Part shown: positions 58,901 to 64,000 of the stretch, in pieces
Numbering within the stretch: the first letter of the stretch is position 1
Layout: each line of letters starts with the position of its first letter
Source: Anaeramoeba flamelloides
Taxonomy: Eukaryota > Metamonada > Anaeramoebidae
NCBI GenBank assembly: GCA_027625915.1
Contig: JANTQA010000015.1
Span: forward strand, 11,127,001-11,191,000
Direction: 5' to 3'
DNA length: 64,000 nt
Made by a program: the position numbers and the translations under genes
The notes under the pieces: model-generated
Databases searched by the model: none
What the model was told of the DNA's origin: nothing
What the model saw: the letters and a program-made list of their open reading frames with translations, nothing else

Positions 58901-59328
58901 AATGATTTCAATTTCGCTGATTTTTATTGACCAATGAATTATTGTTTTTTTTCCAGCAATAAACTAAAAATAAAAATAAAAATTAAAATATAAATATTCA
59001 TAGAAATTTTCAAGTGAGCAAATAAGAGATAATCAAATTGAGTTGATCTCTAAAATCATAAAACTGTTGTATTCCCGTCCAAGAATTGAGAGTCTGACAT
59101 TTTCTTTCTTTGAAAAAAATGCATATTAACTTGTTCAAAAATGATTATACTTTTTTCAAAAATCAACTGTCGATCATATCCGTTACTCGGTGAGGGGTGT
59201 TATTTTAATTTTTTGTTTCGATATAAGGTAGAGAGTCTCAAAAAAATCATTTTTTTTCATTTGTCCCTTTTTTGTTCGGTTTTTTTATTGTTTTGTATAT
59301 TCATAAAAAAAAAAATTCTATTTAAAAA

Positions 59329-60267
59329 ATGAACAATTATTCGCATAATTCAAATCAAAAAACTGAACAACTGAACACATTAAACAGTTTTGATAGTAAC
59401 AGCGAAAACACCGATTTAATGCTCGGAGAGTTATTAATCTTTATGAAATATTCCAAAATAAATCAAGAGAAAACAAGATTATGTCTGAAGAAAGAATTAA
59501 ATAACAGCAATATGAACCCAAATAATATGTACTATCAAAATAGGCAAGTGAAGCCAACATCTAAAATATCGTCGTTGTCTCTACTCTCCTCATTTTTAGT
59601 TGATCAGAATAAGAATCTCAAAGATCATTTCGTCAAGAAAATTCCTGAACCAAGCCATGTTGCCGATAATTCAAATGTATCTGATCACAAAGCATTTGGC
59701 TTGATTAATACGGACTGTTATCAGGAAAATGGAAATACCAATACCGGCATTGATGATAGCAACAGAAAGAGCCCCACCATCAGCTTTAATAACAACAATA
59801 AAAAAGTTAAAGAATGTAAAACCGAGATCATGAATGATAACAATTCAAGTTTAATGGACAAGAAATTACGAGAAGACACTTCTGGGAACAAAATATCCAA
59901 GTTTGAATTGAAGATCTTCTTAAACCAAAAACCAAAGCTCAGTTGGGGAGAAAGGCTTTTCTATATCAAACAATACGACCAAAACCTTGTGCAGGGGCAC
60001 CCTGAATTATTCTACACCAAGAATTACCCAATTTACAGCAAACAGGACCAAATTCTCATTATCAACAAAACAATCTTCCCATTGATCATCAATCTCACCA
60101 AAGGTATAACAAAAAATATTGACTACAATTTATACCAAAACGCATACAAATCTTGCCAAAGAGGATTAATTGAATGGTTCCGTCGTAAAAATTATAAAAA
60201 CCATACCAGATATTCGAGAGACAAAATGGAATTTCACCCTAATTCGTTTTATCATAACCACTTGTAA
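59329..60267 (+). CDS. Hypothetical protein, 312 residues
   Basis: An intact single-exon frame from ATG 59329 (preceded by AAAAA) to TAA. Its base composition is clearly richer in G+C than the flanks, which supports real coding. Residues 1-200 are Asn/Ser/Lys-rich and probably disordered, with one hydrophobic patch (ISSLSLLSSFLVDQ, about 80-93). Residues about 204-312 look folded: LSWGERLFYIKQYDQ, then HPELFYTKNYPIY, then a hydrophobic ILIINKTIFPLIINL, then a basic aromatic tail (GLIEWFRRKNYKNHTRY, ending in FYHNHL). No signal peptide, confident membrane helix or catalytic motif. I do not recognise the family. The polar first part and basic C-terminus could suit a nuclear or nucleic-acid-binding protein, but that is a guess. 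Confidence 0.75.
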   Translation: MNNYSHNSNQKTEQLNTLNSFDSNSENTDLMLGELLIFMKYSKINQEKTRLCLKKELNNSNMNPNNMYYQNRQVKPTSKISSLSLLSSFLVDQNKNLKDHFVKKIPEPSHVADNSNVSDHKAFGLINTDCYQENGNTNTGIDDSNRKSPTISFNNNNKKVKECKTEIMNDNNSSLMDKKLREDTSGNKISKFELKIFLNQKPKLSWGERLFYIKQYDQNLVQGHPELFYTKNYPIYSKQDQILIINKTIFPLIINLTKGITKNIDYNLYQNAYKSCQRGLIEWFRRKNYKNHTRYSRDKMEFHPNSFYHNHL

Positions 60268-60699
60268 AATCAAAAACTATAAGTTTTTTGTTTGAATATT
60301 AATTTGAAAAATTTTGTTTGTTTTTTTTTTTTATTTGATGTTTTATTTTTAATTTGAAAATATTCATTTTTTTTTTTTTTTTTATTTGTTATTATTCTTC
60401 TTGTAAAAATTATAAATGAAACAAAAACTTGAAAATAAATTTAATTGTTTGTTTGCCAATCTTATATTTTTATTTTTTGTTAATTATTATTTTTCATTAT
60501 TTTCATAATTATTGCTAAAATACTTTTTGGAAGTTAAAGAAATCTTTTTCTTTTTAACAAAATATCTTGAATTTAAGAAATTTTAGAATTTTTTTTTGTT
60601 TATTAGATTTTTTTTAAAAAGGTTGGAATGAATAGTTCGAAAAAAATATCTTGTAAATTATTCAGGTTCATTTTATTTTTATGCACTCTGGGGGTGGTG

Positions 60700-60993
60700 G
60701 AAATAGGATATACTAGTTTGACAATCGATAGAGTTTTATAGAGCTTTGCTTAGAGTCTGAAGAATGATAATTATTATTCTTTTTTTTTGATTGGTTGAAT
60801 GGGCGTTGAAAAAGTGTAATTTCATTAATTGTCATATCAATAAGTTTATGAGTTATAATTTAAAAAGTTTGGTTCTTAAAAAAAAAGTGGGGATTTAATT
60901 TTAAATATAAGAAATTAAACCACAATTTCCCTAATATTCACAATTAAATATCTTATCAGGGATTTTATTCAATTTCGGGTATTTTTTCCACTG
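60700..60993. mobile_element. MITE-like element, family M2, truncated copy c
   Basis: Matches only the right half of the M2 copies (GAGTTTTATAGAG.TTTGCT, AAGTGTAATTTCATTAAT, GAGTTATAATTTAAAAAG) and keeps the right inverted end, here ...GGGTATTTTTTCCACTG. Its tip, CAGTGG on the minus strand, suggests the ancestral M2 end was also CAGTGG. Confidence 0.65.
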
Positions 60994-61265
60994 CTATATT
61001 CTTATTTTTTCTTTCCTCAATAAAAGGGAAATTTTTTTCTTTTTTTAATAATAACAAACAACAAATTGGTACACCAACATTTCAATTTAAAATTGTGTTA
61101 TTTATTTTTTGAGAAGAATTAGATCTGTAATAATCCAAGAAACCAATAATAAAAGTGAAGTAAATTTTGAAATGGTTTCTAAATTCTTCTATCAAAAAAA
61201 GTAAAATCTATCAAATAAGGATAAAATGATTTTTGTAATTCGCTGATCATTATGATTAATGCTTA

Positions 61266-61819
61266 CAATCCCTGAAATTCAAAATAAAGATTATCTTGTA
61301 TTAGGTGTAACTAGTTGTTAACTTGATTCTTAGTTGATCGATCTTGGGCTTGGTATTCCTTTTGATAGCTGTTCATTTATGGCAGTTTTTTAACAGTTTT
61401 TTTTATATTATTCTCAAAAGCCGATTTTATAGATCTAAGACGAATAGATTTGGAACTTAAGTGTTAAAAAAATGTGATTTGTTGGTTGTTTCTTATATTT
61501 TTGAATTATTTTTGGCTTTTATTAGGAGTTTTTCGGAAAAAAAAAAACAATTTATTTAGTTAATGAAGTAAAAGGGGAATAAATATTTCAATCTACATAA
61601 CAAAAAATCCAATTTTTTGTATTAAATACCTACTAATATTTTAGTCTGACACTCTTCAATTTTATTTTTTTGGAAATAATATAATAAAAAATTATTAAAA
61701 AATTGCCATTATTGGGCACCTATCAAAATGAATAGCAAGCTCAAGATCGATCAACAAAGAATCAAATTAGCAAGTGTCCACAAACACAAGATAATCTTTT
61801 TTTCAAATTTCAGGGATTT
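61266..61819. mobile_element. MITE-like element, family M7
   Basis: A 554-bp element with inverted arms of about 120 bp. Both arms read AATCCCTGAAATT, AAGATTATCTTGT, TTGATTCTTAGTTGATCGAT or TTGATTCTTTGTTGATCGAT, then TTTTGATAG (right arm on the minus strand). TA occurs at both edges (61264-61265, 61820-61821). No coding capacity. Confidence 0.8.
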
Positions 61820-62159
61820 TAAACCTTAATCACCTGGATTAACTATTTAAAAAAATTGAATTATTTTTATTTTATAGAATTTGTTCATTTGATCTGTAAA
61901 AAAAAAGACAAATATCCTGATAGAATCTATTTCAACCTGAATAATATTTAAGAATCCTTTGACACCCTCCAAAAAAATTGGATAGGATAAATTTACATTC
62001 AGGAGTTTCGTTCACATTATTTTTCAGATATTTTTTCTTGATGGAATACAGGAGATTTAAGATTTCCCATTATGTTTACATTGGGCATGAGTGCATGTTA
62101 CTACCTGTAATTGAATTGCATTTTTGAAATAATCCGAGGTATGATATACTTACGGAAAA

Positions 62160-63000
62160 AATAAATTGAGATTGATATTAATAAATAGATTTGTTTTACT
62201 TCATATTCTAAGTAAATATATATTTTTTTTGTATGCAGATGATCTTATTTTCTTTATTAAGGGGCTTTTAATCTCTCTAAAAATTAATTTAGACATTTTT
62301 TTTGAAATAATAAAAAGATTTGGGATATGCCCACATAATAAAAAAACTAAATGTTATAAAAAATTAAACGATATTGTTTATCTTGGTATTTAGTTAGAAA
62401 AAAAAGTAAATTTTGAATATACATTCAAAAAAGTAGAAAAATCCTTTGTAACACTTAATCGATTGTTTCAACAAAATAAACGCAATAATGGAGTCAAAAT
62501 AACTTCTTTCAAATCTCTCATTGGAAGTCAACTTAATTAAGGTCTCGAGATATTTGACTTGACACAAAGTTATTTTGAAAGAATTAATAGATTTATCAAT
62601 AAATCAGATACAAATTTAAAACAAATTAATGCCCATTCACATAGGTTAATTTATAAAACTGAAGCAAAAAATCGATCTCGATAGATCAAGAATATACCAA
62701 AAAAAATATAAATTGATTGAAAATTTAGATTTCAAAAGTAAAAAAAGTACTAAATTTTCCTACACTTGAAAATTAAAATATTGGTTGGTATACTAAGGAA
62801 TTAAAATAATAAGATTTAATATTAAAAGTTTTTCAATTCACCAAATTGGAAAATTCAACTGATTGGAAAGTCTGACAATATCTAAAAATTATAAAACAAC
62901 AAAATTACAATTTCAAATAACAAAAATATTTAAAAGGAAAGTTTCAAAAAAAATTAGTGGTATTTCGAAATTTTACTAATTTCTTAAATAGATAATCTTA
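62160..63000 (+). mobile_element. Decayed LINE reverse-transcriptase 3' fragment
   Basis: The plus-strand translation gives FLYADDLIFFIKG (catalytic Tyr-Ala-Asp-Asp at 62232-62243), FGICPHNKKTK and DIVYLGI (about 62370-62390). After a stop, VEKSFVTLNRLFQQNKRNN and SFKSLIGSQLN.GLEIFDL (about 62507-62560) follow. The last is the thumb-region pattern of non-LTR reverse transcriptases in which YG-x-E follows an S-x-L helix. Several stops mark it as dead. Motif spacing and wording differ from the fragment at 48760-50000, so it may be a different lineage. Confidence 0.75.
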
Positions 63001-63099
63001 TGTTAAAGTAAAAATCAAAATTAAAACTGTGAGTAATGTAAAGTAAAGTTAAATATTGCTATTTTTAAATAATTCGATCCTTTTTTGTGGATCGGTGAT

Positions 63100-63440
63100 C
63101 AAATGCTTTAAAGTGCACTGAGTGCAGTAGAGTGCCCAGCTTTTCTTGGGGGTTTCTGTATTATTTGTTAAATGTTCTAGGTTTTTTTGAGGTTTTCTAT
63201 TTTATTCTGACAATCTAGAACATTTCACAAATAAATAGAAAACTCAAAAAAACCTCACCAAAATCAATAGATTTTCCAAATAAACCGAAAACTCAAGAAA
63301 ATCTAACAGTGGCTTTTTTTAATTTCTAAAATTAAAAAAAAATAAATCATCAGTTTTCTCAAGAAAAGCTAAAGATGGTTTTCCAAAATTTAAAAGAAAA
63401 GAAAAAATCATCGATTTTACTAAATTTTTTTGAATTCTGA
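63100..63440. repeat. Modular palindromic repeat, locus 6
   Basis: AGTGCACTGAGTGCAGTAGA opens it, like the GTGCC tandem units at 42840. CTTTTCTTGGGGGTTTCTGT and AACCGAAAACTCAAGAAA form the outer arms. TCTAGAACATTTCACAAATA matches 43006-43025. The AATTTAAAAGAAAAGAAAAA module is at the right. Confidence 0.6.
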
Positions 63441-64000
63441 TAAAATTAACTGTACATGGTAGAAAAGTAATTATCTCTTTTCAAAAATAAATTAAAAAAG
63501 AAATAATAAAGAAAATATATTTTGTTCTTTTTATTATGCAAACTTTTTATTTCTCTTATATGATCGGAAAGGATCCCAGAAATTGATATTTTTTAAAAAT
63601 TTTTACAAGAGTTGTTCCAATAACCAACATTGAAGTTTATTTTTTGTTTTCCAAAAGTTTTAGTTTTGTTTTTGGAAATAATTGTTATTTTTGTTAAGAG
63701 TTTAAATATTTGGGTGAGTTTCTTCTCTTTAATAAGTTGATCAGCAAAGTACGAACTTTTTTTTAATTCCAAACAAAGTTATTCTCTTATTTTCAATTTT
63801 TAAGTATTTCTTTATTCACTAATAATTCAACTCCTCTTTAAATTATTCCAAAACGAAAACAATAATTAGGTATATTGTTATAGTTGTTGTTGATTTTTAG
63901 TTTTGTATATTCTTTTTATTGTCTCTCTTTGAAAATTTCGTTTCTTTGGATTTTTTTATTTGTCAAAAATTACTTTTGATTTTTAGAAAGAGTTTTTAAT

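Larger units (their letters stand above)
52033..59328. other. Intergenic, repeat-bearing, no gene recognised
   Basis: 7.3 kb between ORC5 and the 312-residue protein gene. Holds a dispersed repeat (52530-52800), a large inverted-repeat element (53240-53995), M2b, a palindromic module and M3. A TTATTA-rich patch lies at 52060-52130. Stretches at 56790-56960 and 57020-57150 translate with slightly gene-like composition but no recognisable domain; they may be relics. Nothing else supported. Confidence 0.5.
60268..64000. other. Intergenic, repeats and LINE relic, no host gene recognised
   Basis: 3.7 kb to the window end. Holds a truncated M2 copy, element M7, a decayed LINE reverse-transcriptase end and a palindromic-repeat locus. 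The rest, including 63450-64000, shows no feature I can support. Confidence 0.5.

Noticed and set aside
59141-59332. A 63-codon frame just upstream of the 312-residue gene, considered as an N-terminal extension or membrane exon.
   Set aside because: It overlaps the real ATG in a different frame, and its hydrophobicity comes from T-runs.

Overview
The window is nuclear DNA of a microbial eukaryote. It is extremely A+T rich by eye, with homopolymer tracts everywhere. Genes are split by GT-AG introns with donors such as GTAAGT, GTATGT and GTTAGT, and the proteins are eukaryotic: proteasome beta-1, ORC5, a ferlin and an RNase T2 fold. TAA and TGA both end conserved proteins, so ciliate-type stop reassignment is unlikely. 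Giant ankyrin plus Lys/Glu coiled-coil proteins, a ferlin and multi-kilobase introns full of repeats would suit an AT-rich free-living amoeboid protist (an Anaeramoeba-like metamonad is my guess). Nothing here proves the taxon.

Layout. 1340-3538 (+): 3' part of a multi-exon ankyrin/coiled-coil gene. 7229-11918 (-): a three-exon ferlin with seven C2 domains and a C-terminal membrane anchor. 16490-18396 (-): four-exon proteasome subunit beta-1. 23335-32176 (+): an intronless ankyrin / coiled-coil / ankyrin giant of about 2,950 residues with one apparent single-base frame slip. 35474-37258 (-): a degenerate RNase III domain fused to an RGG/Asn-Lys-rich tail. 39687-45232 (-): a secreted RNase T2-fold protein that has lost most catalytic residues, split by a 4.5-kb intron. 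46421-52032 (+): ORC5, split by a 4.3-kb intron. 59329-60267 (+): a 312-residue protein of unknown function. The genes are unrelated in role (replication, protein turnover, membrane traffic, RNA binding) and show no operon-like logic. The T2-like gene and ORC5 are divergent across about 1.2 kb.

Non-coding space is the other story. It holds at least eight families of short elements with terminal inverted repeats, most flanked by TA as in Tc1/mariner-type MITEs. There is also a roughly 1.8-kb element with about 160-bp inverted ends, a family of 120-150-bp hairpins, a modular palindromic repeat found at six loci, and two decayed LINE reverse-transcriptase fragments. Many sit inside introns and account for much of the length of the two giant introns.

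The most novel-looking items are the two RNase-fold pseudoenzymes, the giant Ank-coil-Ank protein with recurring Trp-containing acidic motifs, and the dense set of apparently non-autonomous TA-flanked elements whose transposase source is not in the window.
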